Virus record (IMG/VR): IMGVR_UViG_3300042397_001603
Span: 1-45,995 of that record
Strand: one strand, 5' to 3'
Length of the DNA stretch: 45,995 bases
Source: a virus
The notes beneath the pieces are model-generated. The model was not told the origin of the DNA. It made no database searches and was given only the letters and a program-made list of their open reading frames with translations. Position numbers and translations under genes: made by a program. Positions 17,522 through 27,365 of the stretch are shown here, in pieces (position 1 is the first letter of the stretch; each line of letters starts with the position of its first letter).

Positions 17522-18118
17522 ATGAGAATAGGTATAGAAATTAATGGTGTTCTACGAAACACTTTAGACAAAATAGAACAAACTTATCAAAAATTCATGA
17601 TTGATAAGACTGACGGTATTGAGGAAGAAAACACCTTCAATTACGAGATAACAACACCTGTTGATAGTCTTGATTTAAAAAAACATTTTAGTTTTGAAAA
17701 TGATGAGGAGTTATACTCATTCTTGTATGAAGAATTTCCTATGGAAATTTTTGGACATGCTCAATCAGCAGAATACTCAACATTTAACGATTTAAATGAA
17801 ATCTACTTAAAATTAAGAAATGAACATGATTTAATTATTATTTCTGACGAAATTAATAAATCAAAACCCGCTTCATTATTTTTCTTATCTAAATTTGGAT
17901 GCGAATTTGAAAAGGTAAAATTCTATAGTAATTTAACAATTAACTCTATGTGGGATGAAATTGATGTTTTACTTACCGCAAATCCCGCACTATTATTAGA
18001 CCATCCATCAGATAAAACATTAATTAAATATGAAACAATTTATAACAATAATGTTGAATCGGAATACACAATAAACACAATCAAAGAATTGGAAGATAAA
18101 TTAAAAATTATTTTATAA
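17522..18118 (+). CDS. Degenerate HAD-like (5'-nucleotidase-type) protein
   Basis: A 198-residue protein whose start, RIGIEINGVLRNTL, aligns with HAD motif I (DxDGVL) of deoxyribonucleotidase-like phosphatases, but both aspartates are replaced (E6 and N8). A LIIISDEINKSKPASLFFL segment near 105-123 resembles motifs II/III (Ser and Lys), and VKFYSNL follows as in the family. The motif IV aspartates appear replaced by ANPALLLDHPSD. This would be a HAD fold without the nucleophile, so probably a binding or regulatory protein rather than an active phosphatase. Its stop overlaps the next start (TAATG). Confidence 0.5.
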   Translation: MRIGIEINGVLRNTLDKIEQTYQKFMIDKTDGIEEENTFNYEITTPVDSLDLKKHFSFENDEELYSFLYEEFPMEIFGHAQSAEYSTFNDLNEIYLKLRNEHDLIIISDEINKSKPASLFFLSKFGCEFEKVKFYSNLTINSMWDEIDVLLTANPALLLDHPSDKTLIKYETIYNNNVESEYTINTIKELEDKLKIIL

Positions 18119-18393
18119 TGTTAAAAATATTAGGAGAACATTACTATTTGGATTTAGATAAGATTGACGAATATATCCAAATAAAACAAGAGCCGTCATC
18201 TTCTTCGGGTGAAACCGATAGTACACAAATTAATATCGTAAAATACGAAACGATTAAACTCATGTTAGATGTTATTATGGATGATGGAGATGAAGTCGAC
18301 GAAACTTTAGCAGGTAAAGGGTCAGAGATTACAATTCCATTTAAATTAGCCTTTAACACACTTTTAAATAAAAAATTACTAAATAAATACTAA
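18118..18393 (+). CDS. Small hypothetical protein
   Basis: A 91-residue acidic protein starting MLKILGEHYYLDLDKIDEYI, with a Ser/Glu-rich hinge (EPSSSSGETDS) and two helices (KYETIKLMLDVIMDDGDEVDE and FKLAFNTLLNKKLL). It is coupled to the HAD-like gene by a TAATG overlap and is followed 4 bases later by a glycosyltransferase gene. No family recognised; the layout suggests a small dimerising or adaptor protein. Confidence 0.6.
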   Translation: MLKILGEHYYLDLDKIDEYIQIKQEPSSSSGETDSTQINIVKYETIKLMLDVIMDDGDEVDETLAGKGSEITIPFKLAFNTLLNKKLLNKY

Positions 18394-18397
18394 TACA

Positions 18398-19462
18398 ATG
18401 AATAAAGAACAAATTTCAAAATTAGAACAGTCAGTTCAAAACATGAAAGATAAGAAATCAAGAATCTATCTTTTAGTTCAGGATACTAAGGGTAATGCCA
18501 AAGCATCAATCGCCTACATTTATAATTTAGGAATGGCATTATTAAACGAAGGATATAACCCAATCATTTTACATGAGAAACCTGATTATACAGGAGTATC
18601 AGGATGGTTAGGTGAATCATACATGACATCATTACCTCATAAATCTATCGAAGGTCAAAACTTAGAGGTTTCACCTGAAGATTTTATTGTTATCCCTGAA
18701 TTATACGGATTTGTAATGAGTCAAATCGCTAAATTACCTTGTGGTAAAATTGTGTTATGTCAAGCTTATGACCACGTATTGGAAACATTACAACCAGGTC
18801 AATCTTGGTCACAATTAGGGTTTTACAAATGTATTACTACATCAGAAACCCAAATGGAGTTTTTAGAAAACTTAATGAAAGGTATTTCTTATGATGTTTT
18901 AAAACCATTCATTTCGGAATCATTCACCAAACAAACATTACCACCAAAACCAATTGTTGCAGTCCATTCAAGAGACCAAAGAGATTCGGTTAATTTAATT
19001 AAATCTTTCTACATAAAATTCCCTCAATATAGATGGGTCACTTTTAGAGATATGAGAGGTTTATCCGAAGAAGAATTTTCTAAATCATTAAAAGAAAGTT
19101 TCTTATCTGTATGGATTGATGAAACAAGTGCTTATGGTACATTCCCATTAGAATCAATGACTTGCGGGGTACCTGTTTTAGGTTTAACACCAAACTTACT
19201 ACCATCTTGGATGTCAGAGGATAATGGTATATGGATTAACAATAAAAATCAAATGGTTGATTTTGTTGCTGACTTCTTACAAAATTGGTTGGAGGACAAT
19301 GTTAACCCTAATTTATATGAGGAAATGATTAAAACAGTTGAGAATTTACCAACAAAAAAAGAATTCAATGAGGTTTCGGTAAAATTATTTACTGATTATA
19401 TTAACACAAGATTTGCCTCATTTCAAGAACAATTAACTAAACTAGAAACTATCGAAGAGTAA
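18398..19462 (+). CDS. GT-B-like glycosyltransferase
   Basis: A 354-residue protein. The first half has a YLLVQDTKGNAKASIAYIYNLG segment near 24, like the N-terminal Rossmann domain of GT4 enzymes; the second begins near KPIVAVHSRDQRDS (~184). The stretch SAYGTFPLESMTCGVPVLG near 245-263 is the typical GT4 donor-binding region, with E in FPLES as the key glutamate. It is followed one base later by a GT2-like gene, and the pair probably act together. Acceptors cannot be determined; a role in phage-encoded glycosylation is inferred from context. Confidence 0.7.
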   Translation: MNKEQISKLEQSVQNMKDKKSRIYLLVQDTKGNAKASIAYIYNLGMALLNEGYNPIILHEKPDYTGVSGWLGESYMTSLPHKSIEGQNLEVSPEDFIVIPELYGFVMSQIAKLPCGKIVLCQAYDHVLETLQPGQSWSQLGFYKCITTSETQMEFLENLMKGISYDVLKPFISESFTKQTLPPKPIVAVHSRDQRDSVNLIKSFYIKFPQYRWVTFRDMRGLSEEEFSKSLKESFLSVWIDETSAYGTFPLESMTCGVPVLGLTPNLLPSWMSEDNGIWINNKNQMVDFVADFLQNWLEDNVNPNLYEEMIKTVENLPTKKEFNEVSVKLFTDYINTRFASFQEQLTKLETIEE

Positions 19463-19463
19463 T

Positions 19464-20276
19464 ATGGAAAACACACAAAAATTTGACGTATCGGTTATTT
19501 TACCAATTAAGTCAGGAAAAGCAAACGGATTTACTGAATATTTTGAAAAATGTATTGAGTCATTAAAAAATCAAAAAGTTGGTATCAATGAATTAATTAT
19601 AGTTCACACTAACGAAACACATATTGTAGATTACTTAAATCAATTTGATTTTGGTACTTTAAATGTAGTTAAAGTTGCGTGGACAAAAGACGCTAACTAC
19701 GCATCACAAATAAATCATGGTGTGAGGTCGGCAAAATCTAAATGGGTTTCTCTATTTGAGTTTGACGATGAGTATTCAAGTATTTGGTTTAAAAACGTTG
19801 AGGTCTACGCTAACTCATATCCTGATGTTGACGCATTCTTACCTATCGTTGTTGATACAGACCAAACAGGTAAATTTGCAGGATTTACAAATGAGGCAAC
19901 ATTCGCAGCAAACTTCACACCAGAAATGGGTATTTTAACTCATGAAACTTTATTAGAATATCAGAATTTTCAAACTTCAGGTATGGTTATTAAAACATCA
20001 TCTTTTATTGATTTTGGTTTAATTAAACCATCATTCAAATTAACATTTGGATATGAATTTTTCTTAAGAATGACACATAACTCAGTTAAGATTATGTCAA
20101 TACCTAAGATTGGGTATAAACATGTTAACTTGAGAGACGGGTCTATTTTTTGGAATTATAAAAATGGTGACGATAGATTAACGGAAGGTGAAGTAAGATT
20201 TTGGATTGACTCGGCCAAAAAAGAATACTTTTTTATTAACGACAGGGCCATAAAGTATGAACCCCAAACAGTTTAA
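19464..20276 (+). CDS. GT2-like glycosyltransferase
   Basis: A 270-residue GT-A-like protein: strand 1 FDVSVILPIKSGKANG, strand 2 LIIVHTNETH (~46), then the GVRSAKSKWVSLFEFDDEYSS segment near 82-102 with F-D-D-E at the D-x-D position. A GYEFFLRMTHN helix near 198 is in the acceptor-side position. It follows the GT-B gene by one base and overlaps the sigma-like gene (TAATG). It appears complete. Sugar and acceptor unknown. Confidence 0.7.
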   Translation: MENTQKFDVSVILPIKSGKANGFTEYFEKCIESLKNQKVGINELIIVHTNETHIVDYLNQFDFGTLNVVKVAWTKDANYASQINHGVRSAKSKWVSLFEFDDEYSSIWFKNVEVYANSYPDVDAFLPIVVDTDQTGKFAGFTNEATFAANFTPEMGILTHETLLEYQNFQTSGMVIKTSSFIDFGLIKPSFKLTFGYEFFLRMTHNSVKIMSIPKIGYKHVNLRDGSIFWNYKNGDDRLTEGEVRFWIDSAKKEYFFINDRAIKYEPQTV

Positions 20277-21025
20277 TGACAGAAATTATTAATTTAACAG
20301 GAAACACCAATGTTGAGTTAAAAAAGAAAGGTAGAAAACCAACACAATTAAATTATTTTGATGTTCCCGAAGAGCAGGCCGTTGTTAGATTTTTAGAATC
20401 AACCTCCTACGAAGAACGAAATAAAATTTATAATGATTTTTTAAAAAAACCTTTAGATAAGATGATATCTTCGATAATTCGAAGATACAAATTATATAGA
20501 AAAGACATGGACTTTACGGAGATACATGTAGACACTCACTCATTCTTAATGACAAAAATTGAAAAGTTTAAACCCTCTAGAGAGAAAAAAGCTTATTCAT
20601 ATTTTGGTACAATCTGTAAGAATTATCTTATGGGTCAAATTATTAAGGACCAAAAAGAAACTAACCGAAAAATATCATATGAAGATATCTCAACGAGTAT
20701 AGAAAATAACCCTAACTTTTCTTACAGTATAGAAAAAGAAGGTATTGATTCAGAAAAAGTAATTAAAAACTTTTTACTTGAGTTAGATAATTTGCTAGAA
20801 AATGAGAGTTTATCGGAAAACGAAATCAAACTAGGTCATGCGTTACATGACCTTTTTGAGAATTATGAATCTATTTTTATCGGTAACGATAATAATAAAT
20901 TTAATAAAAATATTATACTACTCTCATTAAGGGAAATGACTAATTTGTCAACCAAAGAAATTAGGGGGTCAATGAAGAAATACAAAACAATGTATTATAC
21001 TTTAGTGGAGAATATGGTTAAATAA
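20276..21025 (+). CDS. Probable late sigma factor (T4 gp55-like)
   Basis: A 249-residue, basic, helical protein. The segment LDKMISSIIRRYKLYRKD (~63-80), FLMTKIEKFKPSREKKAYSYFGTICKNYLMGQII (~94-125) resembles sigma region 2 (aromatic-rich 'AYSYF..I..N' turn), and the KEIRGSMKKYKTMYYTLVENM end resembles a region 4 helix-turn-helix. This is the arrangement of sigma-70-family factors and of T4-like late sigma gp55 (185 residues). It would direct host RNA polymerase to phage late promoters; the ATATTTATA element found upstream of many virion genes here is a candidate target. Moderate confidence: similarity is by motif reading only. Confidence 0.55.
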   Translation: MTEIINLTGNTNVELKKKGRKPTQLNYFDVPEEQAVVRFLESTSYEERNKIYNDFLKKPLDKMISSIIRRYKLYRKDMDFTEIHVDTHSFLMTKIEKFKPSREKKAYSYFGTICKNYLMGQIIKDQKETNRKISYEDISTSIENNPNFSYSIEKEGIDSEKVIKNFLLELDNLLENESLSENEIKLGHALHDLFENYESIFIGNDNNKFNKNIILLSLREMTNLSTKEIRGSMKKYKTMYYTLVENMVK

Positions 21026-21050
21026 AATTTTATAGTTAATATTTATTGTA

Positions 21051-21428
21051 ATGGGAAGACCACAAAAAAAAGAAATTAATTTAACTAAAGAGTCGATGTT
21101 ATCTTTGATGCAAGAAATCTATAATGAACTTGTTGAACAAAGAAACACTGCGATTAGAATACAAAATAAAATGTTGACAATGATGAAAGAACCTGAAGAT
21201 ATGACTCTAATAGGTCCTGTTATTGAAAAGCAACAAAAAATCATTAACGATTGTGTTGAAAAGAAATTAACATTATCTAAACTGCAATCTACTATGTGGG
21301 AAAAATCTAATACCGCAGGAAGTGGTAGTTTCTCAATTACTGATTTAGGTGTGGATGATGATTTATTAGAAAATTTAATACTAAAAGACGCGTCTAAACC
21401 TGACGGGTCTTACAAAATGAAAAACTAA
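21051..21428 (+). CDS. Small helical hypothetical protein
   Basis: A 125-residue protein starting MGRPQKKEINLTKESMLSLM, largely two long helices (LSLMQEIYNELVEQRNTAIRIQNKM and IEKQQKIINDCVEKKLTLSKL) with heptad-like hydrophobic spacing, so a helical hairpin or coiled coil is likely. The C-terminal third is more acidic and flexible. It precedes the large baseplate-like genes by five bases, and an ATATTTATT element (21039-21047) is only 4 bases from its ATG. Perhaps a small virion or assembly protein; no family recognised. Confidence 0.55.
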   Translation: MGRPQKKEINLTKESMLSLMQEIYNELVEQRNTAIRIQNKMLTMMKEPEDMTLIGPVIEKQQKIINDCVEKKLTLSKLQSTMWEKSNTAGSGSFSITDLGVDDDLLENLILKDASKPDGSYKMKN

Positions 21429-21433
21429 CTAAA

Positions 21434-23341
21434 ATGGCATCATTAGATTTAGGTCTTGATTATAAAGACGCACAAAAAAAGATTGCGGCGACCACCACAT
21501 ATAAGGATTTAAAAACTCAATATGATGACACTTCTAAAAAAGCTGGAGAGTCTTTTGATACTGCCAAACAAAACGTTACTGAGTCTATAGATAAAGTCAA
21601 AGAACAGACTAAAAGATTTCAAAGGGAAATCAAAAATCAATTTGAACAATTACTAGATATTAATAATCTTACTGGTGGTAAGGGAGGTAGTTCAATTAGT
21701 TACGTTAAAAAAACATTAATTAGGGTTATTAAGAATATTGAACCTAAAATTATTGAGCTTCTTATGGAAGAAGCAATAAATGCGGTTGGTTGTGACCAAC
21801 AACAAACATATGCGGCTCAGGTGGTGTATGTTAAAGTAAGTTCAATAGACTTGATTAACCTATTAAAAAAAGACCCGTCAAGTAAAGAAGGTAAAGTCTT
21901 ATACGAAAGAAATCCTGTTAACGTACAACTTTATCCATTCTCAATGAACAAAGAGTTGTATCAAAGAATTCAAAGTGGTCAACCTTACTCAACTGACAAC
22001 GGTCAACAATATATTGGTCAATCAGGACAAGCGTTATTTGATATTCAATACGTTGACACAAATAACTTAGGAGAAACTGGTCCGTGGTTTAAGGTAACTC
22101 TACCTAATAGAGCAAACAATATTAATAAAGTTGGTACTTTTTTAGCCGATTATTATAGAACAACTAAAGTTGTTGAGTTCACAAATATTATGGCAAATAT
22201 TATGGAGTCATTAAGTGGAGCCATATCTATTAGTGCAAATGTTGGAGTAGCTCAAGCCGAAGACACTAATAAACTTATGTTAATCATCCAAAGGGTTTTA
22301 GGTTTATGTTTTGATAATAAAAAAGAAATCGATGTTAGTGGTATTGCAAAATTAGCCGAACTCGATGATATTGATGAGTCGTTTTTTGAATTCACAGATA
22401 TTGATTTACGTAATATTGACCAAAGAGTAACTAACATTAAAAATGGTGTGATTGAATTTGAGGATTGTGGTAATGTTAAATTACCCGTTAATTATGATGA
22501 CATTCTAAATGATTTAGGTACATTAAATTTTATTGAGGATAAGGATTTAGTCGATGCTGCTGACGCATTAACTCAAACATTAATTAACAATCCTGAATGG
22601 CAAGGTTTTGCTATTGAGGGGAATATTAAAGCCACGGTAGATTTAAACTTCCTTAAATTAATCGTTCAAGGAATTGCCGCGTCGTTACTATCTCCAAAAG
22701 TATTATTACCAATATTTGTAATGTTAAAATCATTAGGTCAAACATTTGTTGATGGTGTTAACTCATTCGTCGCTTTCATGAAAACATTTAAAAAGTTTTT
22801 TATAAACTTAATGTCAAAAATAGGAGCTTTATTTGTTAAGGAACTTTTTGAAATAATTAAAAAAGATATTTTAAATTTAATCCAATCAGTAATTCAAGAT
22901 GTTGCTAGAGAAAAAATGGATAAAAGAATTATTATGATTTTAAAGTTAATCCAACTTATAATTGTTGTGGCTCAGTTTATATCGGATTGGCGTAAATGTA
23001 AGAGTGTTATTGATGAAATTCTATCATTGTTAAAGATTGCGACTTCTGGATGGGGTGGTGAAATACCATTACCTCTATTATTTGCATCTCAATTTATGGA
23101 TGGATATTCTGAATCTCGTGCGTTTATTGGAGCTATTGAGGAAATGCAAAAACTTGGTATCCCAACAGGTACAATGCCAGATGGAAGTCCTAATTTAGAT
23201 GTTCTAAAAATGTTAGGGCAAATGAAATCTATGTCATCGGAAGAGGCTGAAAATGGTAAGGTACAAATTGCAATACCACCATTAACAATGACACCAGCAG
23301 GTCTGACAGTTCCTTCGAGTGCTTTCGGTAAAAAAATGTAA
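21434..23341 (+). CDS. Large virion protein, probable baseplate/tail component
   Basis: A 635-residue protein. Residues ~1-75 are coiled-coil-like and charged; ~85-270 form a mixed domain beginning SISYVKKTLIRVIKNIEPKI; ~300-390 are acidic; ~405-520 are strongly hydrophobic and helical (LIVQGIAASLLSPKVLLPIF and following), reading as helical bundle or membrane-active segments; the C-terminus is Gly/Pro/Met-rich. No signal peptide. It is adjacent to a gp5-like spike gene. I infer a baseplate or tail structural role; the hydrophobic stretch might contact the membrane on ejection. No specific family recognised. Confidence 0.55.
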   Translation: MASLDLGLDYKDAQKKIAATTTYKDLKTQYDDTSKKAGESFDTAKQNVTESIDKVKEQTKRFQREIKNQFEQLLDINNLTGGKGGSSISYVKKTLIRVIKNIEPKIIELLMEEAINAVGCDQQQTYAAQVVYVKVSSIDLINLLKKDPSSKEGKVLYERNPVNVQLYPFSMNKELYQRIQSGQPYSTDNGQQYIGQSGQALFDIQYVDTNNLGETGPWFKVTLPNRANNINKVGTFLADYYRTTKVVEFTNIMANIMESLSGAISISANVGVAQAEDTNKLMLIIQRVLGLCFDNKKEIDVSGIAKLAELDDIDESFFEFTDIDLRNIDQRVTNIKNGVIEFEDCGNVKLPVNYDDILNDLGTLNFIEDKDLVDAADALTQTLINNPEWQGFAIEGNIKATVDLNFLKLIVQGIAASLLSPKVLLPIFVMLKSLGQTFVDGVNSFVAFMKTFKKFFINLMSKIGALFVKELFEIIKKDILNLIQSVIQDVAREKMDKRIIMILKLIQLIIVVAQFISDWRKCKSVIDEILSLLKIATSGWGGEIPLPLLFASQFMDGYSESRAFIGAIEEMQKLGIPTGTMPDGSPNLDVLKMLGQMKSMSSEEAENGKVQIAIPPLTMTPAGLTVPSSAFGKKM

Positions 23342-23343
23342 TT

Positions 23344-23556
23344 ATGACAAAAAAAGAACAATCGGAAAAAGCCGTAAAAATAATAAAAGACTACAAATCA
23401 CACTCAAATAAAGATTTGACTTTTGTTATGGATTTTATTCAGGAAGATTTTAAATTTACCAAAGATGCGGTCATTAAAATGACCGAACATTTAGATAAAT
23501 TAGAATTAACTTACAATACTATTCTTAAAGAATATCAAAACAGAACTATTAAATAA
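23344..23556 (+). CDS. Small helical protein
   Basis: A 70-residue, charged, helical protein starting [20 protein letters not shown], with two helices ([14 protein letters not shown] and [22 protein letters not shown]). Its stop overlaps the next start at 23554-23556, and it lies 2 bases after the previous gene. It is probably a small baseplate-assembly chaperone or adaptor, judged only from position. Confidence 0.55.
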   Translation: MTKKEQSEKAVKIIKDYKSHSNKDLTFVMDFIQEDFKFTKDAVIKMTEHLDKLELTYNTILKEYQNRTIK

Positions 23557-25136
23557 TGAAAATAGACCAATCTAATAAGTATCAAATTATATTTCCTGGT
23601 ATCGTTTACGATAACCAAGACCCGATGATGTTAGGTAGACTTAGAGTAATACCTGAAACACAAACATATAGTGATATTTTAGCTTCAGTTCCTGATTGGA
23701 ATGAGGAAATAGATAAATGGACTTCTAAAGACCCGTTAATTTTTTTACCATTACTACCTTTTTATTTTAGCCAAGTACCGAAAAAAGACGAGTACGTACA
23801 TATTATATATCAAAATAAAAAATTTAATTTCCAAAGTCAATTTTATATTCAAGGACCGTTTTCGTCACCAATGACAACACCTTTTGAGTATTATCAAGGC
23901 GCTAAGAAATTTTTAGCTGCGGGAGATAGAATTAAACAAGGTATTTCGATTAAAAATAGTGATGGGCAATATCGTAACAAAGATAGTTATGGTGTATTTC
24001 CCGAACCTGGTGATAACGCATTGTTAGGACGTGGTTCCGCCGATGTAGTTGTTAAAGAAAATGAGGTTTTAATTAGAGCGGGTAAAACAAAAGTATTAAG
24101 TACAACACAATTACCTGTTGGAAATGCGATGAGGTCATTCTTACAACTTTCAAATTTTACCCAACAAAAAGTTTTATTACCCCAAGAAAGTCAAGCTAGA
24201 TTAGTTGAAAATGTAAAGGTAGTTAAAAAAATAATAATCTGGGATATTGAAAATTTAGAAAACACTCAAAATGTTTTTAATGGGTCTGTTGGATTATACA
24301 ATGTAATACCAAGTCAGAAAGTTAACAGTAAAAATTTTAAGTCCGACACTATCCTTAACTTAAGTGTTGGTACCGATTATAGTGGCCCTATTGAGGAAGT
24401 AAAATTTACCGCCAAAAGTTTTAACGAATCATTAACTTTAATTAATAAATTTAGTGATGGAGTTTTTAAAAAATTTATTGATTTACCTAATTATGTTGTT
24501 AACAACCAATTACGTAATATACCTCAAGACCAAATATTTCCATTTGTTGTTACCCCATCAAAATTAACTTATGAAAAAGGTGTTAAATTCTCACCATCAC
24601 AAGTTGTAAATGATGTTGCGGAACTAACTAATTATGTTAATTTTTATAGTAAAATTAAATTAAATATGGGGTTAGTTAATAGTGGGTGGTTTTTAGTTTG
24701 GGAAAACAAAAATGGAACTGCACTTATTGGACCTCAAGGGGATATTAAAACTGAAACAGTTACTCCATCCGAGTTTGTACCTTCAGATGTCACTTATGGT
24801 GTCTTAGGAGCTCAAAAAATTTATTTACTATCTCAAGACTCTACAGGACCTAAAGGTAAGATTAGTTTAAGTCAAACTTTATATGGTATACCACAAGATA
24901 AATTTATTGGTGACGAAAGTAGTATTTTTAATAAGACATACCCAACAACAAGAGGTGATGAGTTAATGAAACTACTTAGAAAAATATTTTCATTTGTTAC
25001 TGGTCACGTACATCCTGTGGCTACGGCACCACCTATTCCTGTTGCCGCAGGTAACGGACAAACCTCCGCAGAAATTAATGCAATTCTTGCTGACGCAGAA
25101 AATACCATCCTAAATCAAAATATCCGAATTAATTGA
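23556..25136 (+). CDS. Baseplate hub/spike protein with gp5-like OB domain
   Basis: A 526-residue protein. The start [19 protein letters not shown] followed by [25 protein letters not shown] and FYIQGPFSS is the pattern of the OB-fold at the N-terminus of T4 gp5/VgrG-type spike proteins. The middle is beta-rich with aspartate/glycine turns. Near the C-terminus, [13 protein letters not shown] has an H-x-H pair (H484, H486) resembling the iron-binding histidines at the tips of phage spike proteins. It would form the membrane-piercing hub or spike trimer. No lysozyme insert is evident. Moderate-to-good confidence in the OB domain; the exact T4 equivalent is uncertain. Confidence 0.65.
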   Translation: MKIDQSNKYQIIFPGIVYDNQDPMMLGRLRVIPETQTYSDILASVPDWNEEIDKWTSKDPLIFLPLLPFYFSQVPKKDEYVHIIYQNKKFNFQSQFYIQGPFSSPMTTPFEYYQGAKKFLAAGDRIKQGISIKNSDGQYRNKDSYGVFPEPGDNALLGRGSADVVVKENEVLIRAGKTKVLSTTQLPVGNAMRSFLQLSNFTQQKVLLPQESQARLVENVKVVKKIIIWDIENLENTQNVFNGSVGLYNVIPSQKVNSKNFKSDTILNLSVGTDYSGPIEEVKFTAKSFNESLTLINKFSDGVFKKFIDLPNYVVNNQLRNIPQDQIFPFVVTPSKLTYEKGVKFSPSQVVNDVAELTNYVNFYSKIKLNMGLVNSGWFLVWENKNGTALIGPQGDIKTETVTPSEFVPSDVTYGVLGAQKIYLLSQDSTGPKGKISLSQTLYGIPQDKFIGDESSIFNKTYPTTRGDELMKLLRKIFSFVTGHVHPVATAPPIPVAAGNGQTSAEINAILADAENTILNQNIRIN

Positions 25137-25144
25137 TATTTATA
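25135..25144 (+). promoter_or_regulatory. GATATTTATA late-promoter candidate
   Basis: The element GATATTTATA lies 14 bases upstream of the ATG at 25159. The same decamer recurs at 26638-26647, and on the minus strand upstream of the genes starting at 31770, 35851 and 38460. Confidence 0.5.
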
Positions 25145-25158
25145 AGTAAAACACTTAA

Positions 25159-26634
25159 ATGTCAATTAATAACTCCTACTTTAGTAAGAACAATACTATC
25201 ATATCCAACAGTTTCACCAATACTGGTAGAAACCCAGTTACGGAATTGTTTTATGGTTCTACCGCAGTGTCTCAATATCCTAGTGGGTATAGTAGATTCA
25301 TATTCGATTTAGACCTTTCATTACTATTTCAGAAGATAAATGACGGTACAATTTCTACAACTTGTAACGACACAATTGTTCACACTTTAAGAATGGTGAA
25401 TACCTCAACCTTTGATATTGAGTTATTAAACACCTCAACATCTCAAGGTAGAAAAAGAGCCACGTCATTTGATTTAATTTTATTCAGAATCCCATACATT
25501 AATAACAACCCACTAAACCCACAGATTTGGGATGAAGGTGTTGGTTATGATTTTGCTGATTTAGTTTATGAATATAGTGATACGGACAAATCTTTTTCTG
25601 ATAGACCCTCGAATTGGTTTCAAACAACGACAATTGGTGTTTGGACTGAGCCTGGTGTCTACAATAACTTAAACAGTGGGGTTGTTCCTTTTAGCTCATT
25701 AACTATCGTTGACACACAACATTTTGAATTTGGTAATGAGAACGTTAGTTTTGACATGACTAGTGAAATTAATTCAATTATTGATGGTTCATTAACTAAT
25801 GTCACAGGATGGGGAATTGCTTACAAACCTCAGGTCGAAAACTTATCAGGTCTTACTGATACCTATGAAACTCAATTTTTTACAAGACATACTCAAACAT
25901 TTTACGAACCATTTTTAGAAACAAACTATAATGACCTTATTGAAGATGATAGAAACTTATTTTCTTTAGGTAGAACAAACAAACTTTATTTGTACTTGTT
26001 TGATAACGGTAACCCAATCAATTTAGACAATAATCCAAGTGTTACTATTATGGATTCATCGGGAAATGACATTCCTGGATTAACAGGGTTAACCGCTTGT
26101 CAAAGAACTAAAGGTGTTTATGAAATTGTTATACCACCAATAATTGGTTATAAAACACCATGTATGTTTACTGATAAATGGTACAACTTAAATTACAATG
26201 GTTTCCCATTACCCCAATCGTTTAATGAGTTTACAATACAACCATTAAAAAATTCAATTCAGATTGGTACTAATTCAGTCGACCCTAAATTATATGGGTT
26301 TGACTTTTATGGTATTAAACAAGATGAAAAAATATACAATACTGATATTAGAAAAGTTGGTGTTGTCATTAAACAAGCTTACACAACTCAAAAACTTTTA
26401 CAAAATGTTGACGCTCACTACAGAGTATATGTTAGAGAAGGCCAGACTGAGGTTGAGGTTCAAGGTTGGACCAAAATCAACAGGACGCCAAACGAATATT
26501 ATTTTATGTTTGACACTAGGGATAAAATACCTAACGAGTATTATATAGATATTAAGGTGGATAGTAGTGGAGAGATAAATACATACAAACGACAAGTTAA
26601 ATTTCAAATCGTTAATATGAAGTATTTAGATTAA
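25159..26634 (+). CDS. Virion structural protein (tail/baseplate region)
   Basis: A 491-residue, beta-rich protein with few charged runs and no signal peptide. N-terminal sequence MSINNSYFSKNNTIISNSF; the middle has FSSLTIVDTQHFEFGNENVSFD and an aromatic-rich FTRHTQTFYEPF segment; the last ~100 residues look like a small Ig-like or FN3-like domain (VQGWTKINRTPNEYYFMFD). It follows the spike gene, behind a GATATTTATA element. Such features are common in neck, baseplate wedge or fibre proteins of T4-like phages. I cannot name the T4 counterpart. Confidence 0.6.
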   Translation: MSINNSYFSKNNTIISNSFTNTGRNPVTELFYGSTAVSQYPSGYSRFIFDLDLSLLFQKINDGTISTTCNDTIVHTLRMVNTSTFDIELLNTSTSQGRKRATSFDLILFRIPYINNNPLNPQIWDEGVGYDFADLVYEYSDTDKSFSDRPSNWFQTTTIGVWTEPGVYNNLNSGVVPFSSLTIVDTQHFEFGNENVSFDMTSEINSIIDGSLTNVTGWGIAYKPQVENLSGLTDTYETQFFTRHTQTFYEPFLETNYNDLIEDDRNLFSLGRTNKLYLYLFDNGNPINLDNNPSVTIMDSSGNDIPGLTGLTACQRTKGVYEIVIPPIIGYKTPCMFTDKWYNLNYNGFPLPQSFNEFTIQPLKNSIQIGTNSVDPKLYGFDFYGIKQDEKIYNTDIRKVGVVIKQAYTTQKLLQNVDAHYRVYVREGQTEVEVQGWTKINRTPNEYYFMFDTRDKIPNEYYIDIKVDSSGEINTYKRQVKFQIVNMKYLD

Positions 26635-26637
26635 TAA

Positions 26638-26647
26638 GATATTTATA
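26638..26647 (+). promoter_or_regulatory. GATATTTATA late-promoter candidate with short upstream ORF
   Basis: A GATATTTATA element begins 4 bases after the stop of the previous gene. An ATG at 26659, 11 bases later, opens a 12-codon frame (MLNNIKLLNFTL, ends 26697). The main gene starts only at 26733. Confidence 0.4.
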
Positions 26648-26732
26648 ATAAAAACAAAATGTTAAATAATATAAAATTATTAAATTTTACATTATAACCT
26701 ATAAAAATTAAAAAAAAAATAACACAAAAGAT

Positions 26733-27335
26733 ATGGCAAATTATATTATAAATGAATGTTTAACTAATGATGTATACATTCTTTCTGCAGCAACGTTAAC
26801 TTTGGGGGCCACAGTAGAGTTCGATATTAGCGAGGCTCGATTTTGTGGTACTGTTGGGGCAGTAACAGAAAGCGCGGAAACTCTAAATATATCCTTTGTT
26901 CAATTACACGACGATTGTTGTACGTGTTTAAGTGGTCTTACAGAGTCTTTAAATTTTAAATTTATAGGATGTAATGACTTAGAAGTGTTTAATATTGAAG
27001 CAACTAATTTTTGTCGTGAATATGGTACTCCTACAACAGGTATTACTTATGAAATACAATTTGGTTCTGAAACACCATTTTGTGCTACTTTTGATGAGTT
27101 ATCACTAACGGGTGAAACAAATTATCATTACAGTTCAGGGCCATTTTTAGATTGTGAAGATTGTAAAAATCTACCACCATTATCGTCTAACACTGAAACC
27201 ACCATATGCCAGGAAATATGCGACAATTCGGTAATTACAATAATTCCTCCACATCCAACCTATACAAATAGTGCTGGTAGAGAAGTTGTTCAAATGAACG
27301 CGGTTCTTATTGGTGGTAACGGATTAAACGGGTAA
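26733..27335 (+). CDS. Cys-rich hypothetical virion protein
   Basis: A 200-residue, acidic, beta-rich protein starting MANYIINECLTNDVYI, with about 15 cysteines in small clusters (DDCCTCLSG, CEDCKN, CQEICD). Paired cysteines without a signal peptide may bind metal or form disulfides in the assembled virion. It is the last gene of the 20276-27335 run and ends before a strong terminator. Similar Cys patterns occur in the fibre protein at 3402-6407, so a virion-surface role is plausible. No family recognised. Confidence 0.6.
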   Translation: MANYIINECLTNDVYILSAATLTLGATVEFDISEARFCGTVGAVTESAETLNISFVQLHDDCCTCLSGLTESLNFKFIGCNDLEVFNIEATNFCREYGTPTTGITYEIQFGSETPFCATFDELSLTGETNYHYSSGPFLDCEDCKNLPPLSSNTETTICQEICDNSVITIIPPHPTYTNSAGREVVQMNAVLIGGNGLNG

Positions 27336-27365
27336 TTAGTAAGACTAATAATAAAAAATACAAGA

